Of a stretch of DNA of 42,295 nucleotides, positions 15,249-23,935 are shown one piece after another (the stretch's first letter is position 1; each line of letters starts with the position of its first letter). The notes below the pieces were generated by a model. The model saw nothing but the letters and a program-made list of their open reading frames with translations. It searched no databases and was not told where the DNA came from. The translations under genes and the position numbers were made by a program. This DNA comes from a virus. The stretch spans positions 1-42,295 of IMG/VR virus record IMGVR_UViG_3300032214_000550; one strand, written 5' to 3'.

Positions 15249-15758
15249 ATGTACGCATACAACCCGAAATCAGTTCTTGGCCCGATCAGCGCAGTTGCAC
15301 CGGGCCAGAACATCATCGACAATGTTGACATTGTGGTGAAGGCCGGTGCGGCTTTCACCCTTGGCGATGTTGTCAGCATTGCCACCATCCTTACGGTTGG
15401 TGACAGTGGCGCATCCCTTACCGGCTACTCGGCAGAGAGCGGCAGCGCAGCGGCTGCGGCGGCTGTAGATGCTGACGTTCGTACCCGCAAGTTCTTGGGC
15501 GTTGCCCTGGAAACCGTTGCCCAAGATGCGACCATGCGTGTTCGTATTAAGGGCGTGGTCGCGGCCAAGCTGGCTAGCAACTCGGCTGCTATGTCCGTTC
15601 TTACGGTCACGGGCTCAAAGGAACTGGGAAACCCTGCTGTCCACGGAACGCCCACGAAAAACCTGGTTGCCTTGGGCTACTCCCTCGAAACCGGCACCGG
15701 TGTCAAGAAAATCATCTTTGATGGTATTCAAGGCATGGGCCCGATCAGCATCGCCTGA
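15249..15758 (+). CDS. capsid decoration or stabilisation protein (putative)
   Basis: The 169-residue protein follows the major capsid gene, with AGGAG upstream of the ATG. It is Ala/Gly/Val-rich and beta-stranded: GQNIIDNVDIVVKAGAAF, GDVVSIATILTVGD, RVRIKGVVAAKL, then GTPTKNLVALGYSLETGTG and a terminal GPISIA. This is the usual composition of small capsid-coating proteins encoded next to the capsid gene. The family is not certain. A strong terminator lies 26 nt downstream of its stop, so it ends the head-gene transcript or is followed by strong attenuation. Confidence 0.6.
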   Translation: MYAYNPKSVLGPISAVAPGQNIIDNVDIVVKAGAAFTLGDVVSIATILTVGDSGASLTGYSAESGSAAAAAAVDADVRTRKFLGVALETVAQDATMRVRIKGVVAAKLASNSAAMSVLTVTGSKELGNPAVHGTPTKNLVALGYSLETGTGVKKIIFDGIQGMGPISIA

Positions 15759-15764
15759 TACAAT
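15756..15764 (+). promoter_or_regulatory. extended -10-like element at a gene end
   Basis: TGATACAAT overlaps the stop of the capsid-associated gene and continues into CTAGACC. Nearly the same words, TGCTACAAT followed by CTGACC, recur just before ATG 15846. No good -35 is visible. Promoter activity is uncertain. Confidence 0.3.
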
Positions 15765-15783
15765 CTAGACCTGTTGTTGGGAT

Positions 15784-15829
15784 GCTGCCCATCCTCTGTC
15801 GCGCACAGGGGGTGGGCAGCACTTATTTT
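15784..15829 (+). terminator. intrinsic terminator after the head genes
   Basis: GCTGCCCATCC (15784-15794) pairs with GGGTGGGCAGC (15810-15820) through eleven positions with one G-U, around a 15-nt loop. ACTTATTTT follows. This is the expected shape of a Rho-independent terminator or attenuator between the head genes and the tail genes. Confidence 0.75.
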
Positions 15830-15830
15830 G

Positions 15831-15839
15831 TGCTACAAT
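15831..15839 (+). promoter_or_regulatory. extended -10 promoter before the connector gene
   Basis: TGCTACAAT fits an extended -10 (TGn plus TACAAT). It ends six bases before ATG 15846, and no Shine-Dalgarno sequence is present, so any transcript would be leaderless. A -35 hexamer is lacking because the terminator stem occupies that place. Confidence 0.45.
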
Positions 15840-15845
15840 CTGACC

Positions 15846-16838
15846 ATGGTTCTAACAGTACAATCGTGCCTGGACCAGATCGAGCACAGTCTCGGTGGTG
15901 CACTGTCTACACAGCTTGATCCAATTGGGATCATCAACGAAGCTGGCCAATATTTGGTTGACATGCACGACTGGATTTGGCTTGACCGTCCGCCCGTGTC
16001 GCTGGACTTCAGAGCCGAGATCAACATTCTCAGCACAGCAGGAACTGTGCAGTGGCACGATGGCACGCACCTACTGACACTTACAGGTGCGTTCACAAAC
16101 TACAACTGGCTAGACGGTGACTCGATTGTCATCTCTGCTGGATCTGGCGTGCCCTACGGTCGATTCCCTGTGATCTCAAAGCACAGCAACAACTCAATCC
16201 ATATTGGATGGACCTATGCCCCGGGCGGCGGCACGGTCAACTTAACTGGGTTCGTGGGTGTGCTTAAGACCGACAGCATTGCATTGCCATCGGACATTGG
16301 GAACATCATCGACATCCAGCCCACACAGGGCCTAACCAACAGCTTCAACCTGACCGATGTCGGGTTCATCAACCAGCTTCGAACCAACGAAGTGGCTGTG
16401 GGCAACTTCCGCTACTGGGGCGCAATCACCCGTGGCAAGAACTTCTCGCACACAAACCAGGCCAGTGTCGGCCAGGGCGCGTGGCGATTGGAGATCTACC
16501 CGACCCCAACCGCGACAGAGTACAACGCACTGACCATGTACTACCGTGCTGGCTGGCGTCCTGTGACTGACGACATCGACACGATCAACATCCCCCAGTA
16601 CTGCGAGAGCCTGATGCGCATGATCGTGCGCGCATTTGCTCGTGGTTACGAGGAAGACGATGTTGCCAGCATGCACGCCCGACTGATGGAGATCCAGCAG
16701 TCTCCGATGTTCATGAACGCACGCAGGCGAGATGGCGACATGCAGCCCACGCTTGGCCAGATGTCTGGCGGTGCTGTTGCCCAGTACGAAAAACAAGAGC
16801 GTCAATACCTGAAGTCTTCTGTCCTAGGGCCAAGCTGA
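15846..16838 (+). CDS. head-to-tail connector/adaptor-like protein (putative)
   Basis: The 330-residue protein opens the tail-gene block. Its first 45 residues (SCLDQIEHSLGGAL, then INEAGQYLVDMHDWIWLDRP) match the helical start of podovirus adaptor proteins that dock under the portal. The middle is beta-rich (GRFPVISKHSNNSIHIGW), and residues about 175-330 contain TDVGFINQLR, WRLEIYPTPTATEYNALTMYYRAGWRP and a helical ESLMRMIVRAFARGY segment typical of such connectors. ATG 15846 is preferred; upstream in-frame codons run through the terminator. The stop overlaps the next ATG as TGATG. Assignment is by motif pattern and position. Confidence 0.6.
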   Translation: MVLTVQSCLDQIEHSLGGALSTQLDPIGIINEAGQYLVDMHDWIWLDRPPVSLDFRAEINILSTAGTVQWHDGTHLLTLTGAFTNYNWLDGDSIVISAGSGVPYGRFPVISKHSNNSIHIGWTYAPGGGTVNLTGFVGVLKTDSIALPSDIGNIIDIQPTQGLTNSFNLTDVGFINQLRTNEVAVGNFRYWGAITRGKNFSHTNQASVGQGAWRLEIYPTPTATEYNALTMYYRAGWRPVTDDIDTINIPQYCESLMRMIVRAFARGYEEDDVASMHARLMEIQQSPMFMNARRRDGDMQPTLGQMSGGAVAQYEKQERQYLKSSVLGPS

Positions 16839-17545
16839 TGTATTTCTCAACAGGTGCGTACCAAGAGCAAGGGTCCAGCAATGCAATGCTGTGCTCGTTT
16901 GACGACGGCGTCACAACGCTCAACAATCTAAACGAAGACTTCTATGTCAATGGTCGCGGCGGTGTCACGCGCCAGATGTCTGACATTTCTGTCAGCGCCG
17001 GAGCGATCACATATTCATGGAACAACACGGCCAAGACTGTCACAGCAAGCTCTGGCACGCCGTTCTCCGCTCTGAACGGAACCGCTGTTCAGATCTACGA
17101 CTCGCAAGCAGCAGCGACTCGTGGCAGCGATGTGGCCCAGGTCACCTATATCGACGCCAATGGTGTTTCTCAGTCCTTCACCACAACCATCACCAGCGCA
17201 ACTAGCACGGTTCTGACCATGCATCCCAGTGTCGATCTGGGTGCCAACCGAACGGTCACCAGTGTGCAGGTGTTTGGCAGCGTAACGACCGCTTCGTCGC
17301 TTGTGTGTGTCAATGCCATCACCCTGTGCGGGATCAGCAACGACATCAGCGTGTTGATCAAGGGCTTCAGCGGAAGCACTTTCATGGATGTCGGCTTTGC
17401 CGCGACCCAGGAGCCGCAGACCATCAACTTTGGACCAGCTGGAATTCTGCTGAAATCAGGCATGCGCATTGGCTTCAGCGACAAGAGCGGGGCCATTACC
17501 ACTCACGACATGACCGTCTGCGTTTCGTACAAGGTGATCGCATGA
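16838..17545 (+). CDS. virion structural protein, paralogue of the next gene
   Basis: A 235-residue, beta-rich and Ser/Thr-rich protein coupled to the connector gene. Its start (TGAYQEQGSS) and its end (TINFGPAGILLKSGMRIG) resemble those of the following 122-residue protein (IATYGEQGSS and TVDFGPVGLRVTQGVYVQ), so the two seem related by duplication. The extra central part (about 45-140) contains repeated Thr/Ser strands. No enzyme motif is visible. Position between connector and nozzle suggests a tail-hub or head-tail stabilising role, but this is inference. It ends with an ATGA overlap. Confidence 0.55.
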   Translation: MYFSTGAYQEQGSSNAMLCSFDDGVTTLNNLNEDFYVNGRGGVTRQMSDISVSAGAITYSWNNTAKTVTASSGTPFSALNGTAVQIYDSQAAATRGSDVAQVTYIDANGVSQSFTTTITSATSTVLTMHPSVDLGANRTVTSVQVFGSVTTASSLVCVNAITLCGISNDISVLIKGFSGSTFMDVGFAATQEPQTINFGPAGILLKSGMRIGFSDKSGAITTHDMTVCVSYKVIA

Positions 17546-17910
17546 GCATCGCAACATATGGAGAGCAAGGCTCTTCGTTTATGAATGTCAGTGCCAGCAC
17601 CCCTGGCAACCACTATCCGTCAGACGACATTGGCGGATCTACTAATACGGCGGCAAGCTCTACACTGGCCAGCGCAAAGTTGGTAGTTGTTCAGGCATTG
17701 ATTTTCCGGACGAGCGCGACTACACAAGCTGTCAGCATCAGAGCCCATGACGGCACGTTGATCGCGCAGAACATCACACCAGGGCCTGCAAGCTCTGGTG
17801 CTCGAACTGTGGACTTTGGGCCTGTTGGGCTTCGCGTCACACAAGGCGTGTATGTCCAGGCCGGTGCCACCAACCCTGCGCTCACTCTTGTGTACAAGAA
17901 GCTGCTATGA
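17542..17910 (+). CDS. short paralogue of the preceding structural protein
   Basis: This 122-residue protein starts at an ATG inside the previous stop (ATGA). It shares the EQGSS start and FGPxG end with its larger neighbour but lacks the neighbour's central part. It is beta-rich with no charged enzyme motif (LIFRTSATTQAVSIRAHDG, LTLVYKKLL). Its stop overlaps the next ATG (17907-17910). A compact jelly-roll or Ig-like virion domain is a reasonable guess, not a demonstrated assignment. Confidence 0.55.
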   Translation: MSIATYGEQGSSFMNVSASTPGNHYPSDDIGGSTNTAASSTLASAKLVVVQALIFRTSATTQAVSIRAHDGTLIAQNITPGPASSGARTVDFGPVGLRVTQGVYVQAGATNPALTLVYKKLL

Positions 17911-20900
17911 GCAAAGACATTCGCGTTCAGTTTCCAGTTGGCGGAATCCACGAAGGCGGCGCGTTCACCGACCAGCCTCCGTCAACCACATCTGATGCGC
18001 TGAATGTCACTGGCCAAGACCCTGTCTCTGGTCGCACGCGCGGCGCGCAGCGCGCTGGCATGTCCAAGTACAACCCCAACCCGGTTGGGAACAACAAGGT
18101 TGCCCTGATCCAGGGCATGACCTACGACGCATCTCCTGCCAGCATCACTGCGTACGCAAGCGGGTCAGAGAGCACATCCTGGACCAAGACACTGCCCAAC
18201 AAGTCCAGTGTCTGGTGTATGTCCACCGACCTGGCCAACAATGTGTATGTCGTCGATTCTGGCGCAACCATTGTCAAGTACAACCCCACCGGCTACCAGC
18301 TCTACACCCACAAGGTGCCGGTCAAGGACGAAGGCCACGAGATCCGGGCTATTGTCGTAGACCAGGCCAACATCATCTATGTGGCGGTCAGCGCAGGTGG
18401 GCAACAGAGCACGGCCCACATCTTCGCGTTCGAGGAGATCGAGGGCACCACAGGTCAGTACCTGGACAAGATCTGGGAGTACAAGACCGAGCGGTATGTG
18501 TCCAAGCTCGTGTACGCCTCTGGGAAGCTGTATGCGGCGCTCAACGACACATCCATGTCTGAGTCCGTGATTCTTGTCCTATCGAACGTAGGCACCGCCG
18601 TGCCGCTTCTGGAGCGCGAGATCCGGGCGACATACCCGCTCAACGACATCGCTATCTCGCCCAAAGACGGTGGGCTAGTCTCCACAAGCCCTATCAGCAC
18701 GGCGCGTGGCGGCGACAGGTTGATCAACATTACATTCAAGTCTCCTCGCTCTGTGGACTGGGACCCGTCCAAGCTAGAAGGCTTTGATCGCCGCATCTGG
18801 TCATGGCTTGATGCAACCGACATCGACGGCGATGGCACGAACAACGAGGCCTACCGCGATGGCGAGGAGATCCAGCTTTGGACCGACAAGAGCGGCAATG
18901 GCCGCGACTTGTTCATCGAGCCTTCTGCTGGATACTTTGGGCCGTTGCTGTCCAAGCAAGGGTTCAACGGACTGGACTGCCTGTCGTTCTCTGGCGTTGA
19001 CCAGTCTGGCAACGCAACACTCAAGCAATACCTGCGCAGCGAGGTGAATACCCAGGTAAGCGTAAACGACCCCGCCGTTGCGGCTAACAACCCAGAAAAC
19101 CTGGCATTAATTCCCACACACCTTGGCGCTAGCTACGCAATGTTTATTGTGTTCGAGGCGTTGGACGATGACACTCGACCTCAACATGTGTTTTCGCATA
19201 GATTTGCTGGGTACACATACGACAACGCAATTTTAAGCTCATACACTGGAATTACAAGCATTTCGGCGCATCACGCAGCGGTTGGAAATGGGTCAATCGC
19301 AATTGCCCCAACAAGCGCCAGCGCAACATCTGGATATTCTCCTGGTGCATGTACTTTACTTGGGTTTGGCCAATACAATGTCAGTGGCGGAGAAAGGCAA
19401 TTAGCCGGAACCCAAGCTACATATTCTTATGACAAAATGCAGCTACAGGTTGGGCCAGCAAATGGGAAAAAGGCATCCCACTCCGGTGTATCAAAAACAA
19501 ATAGGTTTATTGCCACATACATTCACAGGGGAATGATCGGAGGAATTGTACGCGAGGAGCCGCTAGAGACAGGTGAGGCGGCGGCAAAAGTTGCTGGTTT
19601 CAACAAAACAGACGCATCTCATTTTCGCGTAAACGGAAAACTTTGCCAGACTTTCAAAAGTCTTCACTTGTATAGCGGGGAAAAGTCTTTAATTGGGGCA
19701 CTTGCAGGCACAATTGATGTAACTAATAGTGCAGCTACATCTTCGTTCAAGGGTCGCATCTGCGAGATCATTGTCCTAAAAGAGTGGTACTACCGGCCAG
19801 ACGAGACAGCGGCCCCGATCCGGCTAAATGTGTGCAGCTCTCGCCCGCCCGCCTACACAACATCCGACCACGGCGAGTACGGTCCCAATGACTACACCCA
19901 AGAGGGCGGAGACAACGCATACACCAACGCGGGGCTCACAGCCGAAAACCGACTGTCGTCCAAAATCTACGAGACAGAGCTGATCGAGGGCTACCTGGCG
20001 CACAAGTGGGGCATTGCAGATGAGCTGCCCAATGAGCTTGTTGGGTACATCGCGATCAAGGGAAACGCGACGATCACCAACGGCACCACCCTAGACATTC
20101 CTACAGCCGGTGGCGGAACCAAGCAGTATACATTCAAGACCAGCTCCGCCACATCAGGAGCGGACTGGATCTTTGTTCCATCCGCGGGGTCTCCAAGCGC
20201 AACGCAGCTAAGGGCGCAAGCGTTCGAGATCTACAGAACCATCAACGGCAACAACGCGACATTTGCAAACTTGCCGTCTGATCACTTTTATGCAATGCCT
20301 CCGACCTTTAGCGCCTTAGACTCGGCGACGCTGGCTGATCGGTATGCCATTATTGAGATCAGGGTTAGAAGCTCCATGGCGCAGGCTTCTTCCGTGGCTG
20401 GGTTCAACGCTCAGTTTGCTACATCGCTACCTGGGACTATTTCGTTCTTTGGGTATTCGGTTTCTTACACCAATGCCACGCCCCACAGCAGGCTTGTGCC
20501 ACGCACAAAGATTAACCCAAGCGACACGCTCGGCTTGGGCATCAACTACAGCGTGCATCCGTTTGCAGAGCACCGTAGACAGATCCACCTAAACTCCAGC
20601 GACCCGGCATCGTGGCTTATTCGTGCATACTACGTGACTAGAACGCTTGGTGGCCCGCCCCGTTCTGACGGCAAGCGCAAGTACCAGCCGTTGCAGATGT
20701 ACTCGTCTGGCAGTCAGAACTTGGTTAAGTACGACAAGGACTCTGGCAAGCTCAAGTGGTCGCTATACAACGGGTCGCCAGAAGGTTTGTTCAGCGGCAA
20801 CGACTACGCCGGATATGGCGGCATTGGTTTCTCTGTGGCCATCAACTCGGATGGCTTGGTGTACAGCAGCGGCCAGCGCAGCACACAGCAGACATACCCG

Positions 20901-22985
20901 TCCTACACCGAGCACACGCGCCAGGGACGGAGCTACCCAAGCAGCATCTACGATGTGCGGGCAACCAATGACCTAGGCGCCTCAACCACTCTTGCTTGGC
21001 AAAAGCAAGTCACAGCCACCACTGGGCTAGACGACATCCCTGGCTGGGCTCGTTCGACTGTAGACGAGAAGAAAAACATGGTCCTGCCCGTGCTTGACCA
21101 AGAGTCAACACTTGCGTCTGTGATCGTGTACGAGCCGACAGCTGGCACGGAATTGCATCGCCACACGCTGAACACAGCATCTGACCAGTACCAGGTTGGC
21201 CTGTCTACCGCTGCATCGGCTGGCACGCTGACGCTGCCAACCACATTCACGAACCCTCGTAGCGAGTACATCTACCTGGGCACACGGTGCGACAACACAT
21301 CCATTGTCACATTTACTGGACAACCGACAGCTGGCCAAACAATCATTCTGTCTGACGGGTCCGACATCCGCACCTACACATTCCGAGCGTCGGCATCCCT
21401 CGCCAACGAAGTGACAATTGGCGGAAGCCTTGCCGACACCATTGCCAACCTTCGCGGCGCGACCAATGGCACAGCGGGGGCATACGGAGCTGGTACTGCT
21501 ATTAACTCATCTGTTGTTGTTCGACACAGCACAGCCACGCAACTGTACTTGGGGTCTCGCGTCCCTGAGCCCAGCGGCGGAACCGGCGTGTTCACATTTG
21601 CCACAACTACAACAGCCACAATGGAGGCAGTGCAGTTCAGGGATGCGTGCCTACGCCGCGTCAACCTGATCAATGCTGTGCCGACTGGCACTGTGGCCAG
21701 CTTCCGGGCCAGCAAGAATGTGGCTGTAGACGGTGACGGCAAGGTATACACCTTCGCCAACACTGGGTCTCCAGCCCTCTCTGGTGGTGTGTCGTTCACA
21801 TCAGCCACTGCCCAGTACTACGACAGCGCGGTTCTGTACCAGAAGCTGTACATCACCAACGGCTTTGAGGTGTTGGTATATGATCCGGTAACCAACACAA
21901 CATCCAAGCTGGAGAGCAAGCAGGGCGGATCACCTACAGAGAGGTGGTCGCTTGTCACATCTTGGCGCGGTCGCTTGGTGCTTGGACGCGGCCTGACATC
22001 TCCGCACAACTGGATCATGTCGGCCATTGGCGACCCCACCAACTGGGACTTGTTCCCTCCGGTGGTCAACCCTAGCCAAGCGGTCAGCGGAACCATTAGC
22101 CGCGCAGGCCTTGTGCCCGATGTGGTCAACGCGCTAATCCCGTACAACGACGACCTCATGCTGTTTGGCGGCGACCACAGCATCTACCGTTTGACAGGCG
22201 ATCCCATGTCTGGTGGCCAGATGGACCTGGTCACGGATGTGACAGGCATCGCCTTTGGCCGTGCATGGGATAAGGACCCGCAAGGCATCCTGTACTTCAT
22301 GTCGTCACGGGGCGCTTTGTACGCCTGGCCCCCGGGTGGCCGCATTATCGAGCTGAGCCTCGGCAAGTTCGAGCAGCGTTTGTCCCAGATCAACTTCGCC
22401 AAGTCGTACACCCAGCTTGTGTGGAACGACATGGACCGAACTCTGCACATCTTTACGCTGCCGTTCGGAAAGAACCTGACAGGGGTCACGGCTCGCCACT
22501 TCCGCTACGAGCGCGACAGCAAGGCGTTCTGGGAAGACACCTACGGCCCGGCTGTGTCGTCTGTAGCGGTGATCGACGGAGACAACTCGGAAGACCGCAG
22601 ACTGTTGATCGGCTCTACCGACAATGTGATTCGGCAATGGGACAATGCAGCCACAAGCGACGACGGCTTGGCCATCGACAGCTATGTGACCTTTGGTCCG
22701 TTTGGAAGCCAAGACACAGAGCTACGATTGTCTATGCTTCGGGCTGTGCTTGCTGACAACCAAAGCGGAGCACATGTACAGCTGTTTGCCAGCGACACGC
22801 CTGACGTGCTGGGCGATCCTGTGTGGGCCGGGAAGCTGAACTCTGGCCGTAACCCGAACATGTTTACTCGCGTGCGCGGATCGTACTTCTGGATCCGCTT
22901 GCGCAACGCATCTGTTGGTGAGCGCTGGGCGTTCGAGAGCATGACAGTTCGCATCACCAATGCTGGTAGACGGAGGGTGCGGTGA
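17907..22985 (+). CDS. large nozzle-like tail protein with inserted LamG-like and repeat domains
   Basis: The 1692-residue protein has a framework reminiscent of podovirus tail nozzle proteins. Residues 1-280 have beta-propeller-like strands (NNVYVVDSGATIVKYNPTG). The last 450 residues hold SWRGRLVLGRG, HNWIMSAIGDPTNWDLFP, DDLMLFGGDHSIYRLTG and YTQLVWNDMDRTLHIF. Into this are set a concanavalin/LamG-like domain starting near 297 (WLDATDIDGDG, LWTDKSGNGRDLF) and closing near 690 with EGYLAHKWGIADELP. Two related small beta domains sit near 713-800 and 1132-1230 (YTFKTSSATSGADW; YTFRASASLANEV). DNA for about 375-610 is visibly poorer in GC. The inserted domains probably bind surface glycans. 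Confidence 0.7.
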   Translation: MSKDIRVQFPVGGIHEGGAFTDQPPSTTSDALNVTGQDPVSGRTRGAQRAGMSKYNPNPVGNNKVALIQGMTYDASPASITAYASGSESTSWTKTLPNKSSVWCMSTDLANNVYVVDSGATIVKYNPTGYQLYTHKVPVKDEGHEIRAIVVDQANIIYVAVSAGGQQSTAHIFAFEEIEGTTGQYLDKIWEYKTERYVSKLVYASGKLYAALNDTSMSESVILVLSNVGTAVPLLEREIRATYPLNDIAISPKDGGLVSTSPISTARGGDRLINITFKSPRSVDWDPSKLEGFDRRIWSWLDATDIDGDGTNNEAYRDGEEIQLWTDKSGNGRDLFIEPSAGYFGPLLSKQGFNGLDCLSFSGVDQSGNATLKQYLRSEVNTQVSVNDPAVAANNPENLALIPTHLGASYAMFIVFEALDDDTRPQHVFSHRFAGYTYDNAILSSYTGITSISAHHAAVGNGSIAIAPTSASATSGYSPGACTLLGFGQYNVSGGERQLAGTQATYSYDKMQLQVGPANGKKASHSGVSKTNRFIATYIHRGMIGGIVREEPLETGEAAAKVAGFNKTDASHFRVNGKLCQTFKSLHLYSGEKSLIGALAGTIDVTNSAATSSFKGRICEIIVLKEWYYRPDETAAPIRLNVCSSRPPAYTTSDHGEYGPNDYTQEGGDNAYTNAGLTAENRLSSKIYETELIEGYLAHKWGIADELPNELVGYIAIKGNATITNGTTLDIPTAGGGTKQYTFKTSSATSGADWIFVPSAGSPSATQLRAQAFEIYRTINGNNATFANLPSDHFYAMPPTFSALDSATLADRYAIIEIRVRSSMAQASSVAGFNAQFATSLPGTISFFGYSVSYTNATPHSRLVPRTKINPSDTLGLGINYSVHPFAEHRRQIHLNSSDPASWLIRAYYVTRTLGGPPRSDGKRKYQPLQMYSSGSQNLVKYDKDSGKLKWSLYNGSPEGLFSGNDYAGYGGIGFSVAINSDGLVYSSGQRSTQQTYPSYTEHTRQGRSYPSSIYDVRATNDLGASTTLAWQKQVTATTGLDDIPGWARSTVDEKKNMVLPVLDQESTLASVIVYEPTAGTELHRHTLNTASDQYQVGLSTAASAGTLTLPTTFTNPRSEYIYLGTRCDNTSIVTFTGQPTAGQTIILSDGSDIRTYTFRASASLANEVTIGGSLADTIANLRGATNGTAGAYGAGTAINSSVVVRHSTATQLYLGSRVPEPSGGTGVFTFATTTTATMEAVQFRDACLRRVNLINAVPTGTVASFRASKNVAVDGDGKVYTFANTGSPALSGGVSFTSATAQYYDSAVLYQKLYITNGFEVLVYDPVTNTTSKLESKQGGSPTERWSLVTSWRGRLVLGRGLTSPHNWIMSAIGDPTNWDLFPPVVNPSQAVSGTISRAGLVPDVVNALIPYNDDLMLFGGDHSIYRLTGDPMSGGQMDLVTDVTGIAFGRAWDKDPQGILYFMSSRGALYAWPPGGRIIELSLGKFEQRLSQINFAKSYTQLVWNDMDRTLHIFTLPFGKNLTGVTARHFRYERDSKAFWEDTYGPAVSSVAVIDGDNSEDRRLLIGSTDNVIRQWDNAATSDDGLAIDSYVTFGPFGSQDTELRLSMLRAVLADNQSGAHVQLFASDTPDVLGDPVWAGKLNSGRNPNMFTRVRGSYFWIRLRNASVGERWAFESMTVRITNAGRRRVR

Positions 22986-23935
22986 CGGTCAATCCCAGTG
23001 GTCGTCGCGGCCAGGCATCTAGATCTGTATCGCTTGGCGCGTCTGATCCTCGTGCTCGCCGTGCCCCGCAAGAGGCGCTTACTGACCTAGACCTGGAGTC
23101 GCCCTTAAAGATCAACCGCAGCGGCCAGATCAGCCTAGACCTGTCTGGTGCGCTGACTGTCAACCCAGACGGCTCCATCGGCATCAATGTCAGCAATGGC
23201 ATCACCGTTGCCCCCGGCTCTCCACTGTCAATCCAGCTTGACATCGACGACGACAGCCTTGTGATTGGCCCCAACAAGAAGGTTCGCGCCCGCCCGCGCA
23301 TGAGCCAGATTGTTGTGGACAGGCGCGATGTGCGCGAGGTCACTGGCCGCAACCTAGCCGAGGTCATTGATCAAGAGACAGAGCTTCTCAAGCGCAAGGG
23401 CGCTGCTGATGGCTACTGCGAGCTGGATTCATCATCTAAGGTCCCGGTTGCTAGGGTGCCGTTTGATCTAATCCCGCTGTCTATCAAACTTTCTTCAATC
23501 AATGACCCAACCTATAACCATATTATTCTTAGGTTTGATGATTCGGGGACAAGCGCTGCCGTTAACTACCTTGGTGTAGTAAACTCTGACGCGGGCTTGC
23601 CTGTTATTTTTAAGTCTGACGGAGCAGATGCCGACGTCGGCATTGAGATTACAACCAAGGGCCTTGGGGTCTTGACAGTCAACGGCAGCGCAGTGGAGTT
23701 TGCTGCCAACAAAAACATTGCTGGTGGATATGCTGGGCTAGACGGGTCTTCCAAGGTTTCGCCAGCCCAGCTTCCCCTGTTCACTAGCATTGCAGACGGC
23801 GCTGTATCTGCGAGCGGCGGCGGTACAACCAACTTCCTTCGCGCAGACGGATCATGGGCTGCGCCCGGCGGTGGTGGCGGCGGTGGACTCAGCCAAGCCA
23901 ACGCGCTAGCCATCGCATCGTTTGGGAGCTTCTGA
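22982..23935 (+). CDS. tail fibre protein
   Basis: A 317-residue fibre starting at a GTG inside the previous stop (GTGA). The N-terminus (1-60) is basic and could attach to the tail. Residues 50-95 have repeated beta strands (SGALTVNPDGSIGINVSNG). Two copies of a fibre repeat are seen: GAADGYCELDSSSKVPVARVP (from about 140, quoted in part) and IAGGYAGLDGSSKVSPAQLP (about 245). The end has FLRADGSWAAP and a glycine run, a common fibre terminus. DNA between about 23460 and 23720, encoding the segment between repeats, has a lower GC content and different codon choice, as if exchanged. A receptor-binding or fibre-shaft role follows from these patterns. Confidence 0.75.
   Translation: MTVNPSGRRGQASRSVSLGASDPRARRAPQEALTDLDLESPLKINRSGQISLDLSGALTVNPDGSIGINVSNGITVAPGSPLSIQLDIDDDSLVIGPNKKVRARPRMSQIVVDRRDVREVTGRNLAEVIDQETELLKRKGAADGYCELDSSSKVPVARVPFDLIPLSIKLSSINDPTYNHIILRFDDSGTSAAVNYLGVVNSDAGLPVIFKSDGADADVGIEITTKGLGVLTVNGSAVEFAANKNIAGGYAGLDGSSKVSPAQLPLFTSIADGAVSASGGGTTNFLRADGSWAAPGGGGGGGLSQANALAIASFGSF

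Noticed and set aside
14095-15258. A 387-codon open frame antisense to the major capsid gene
   Set aside because: It exists because of the capsid gene's strong codon bias. It has no ribosome site, and its sequence (many Val/Arg/His) has no recognisable pattern.
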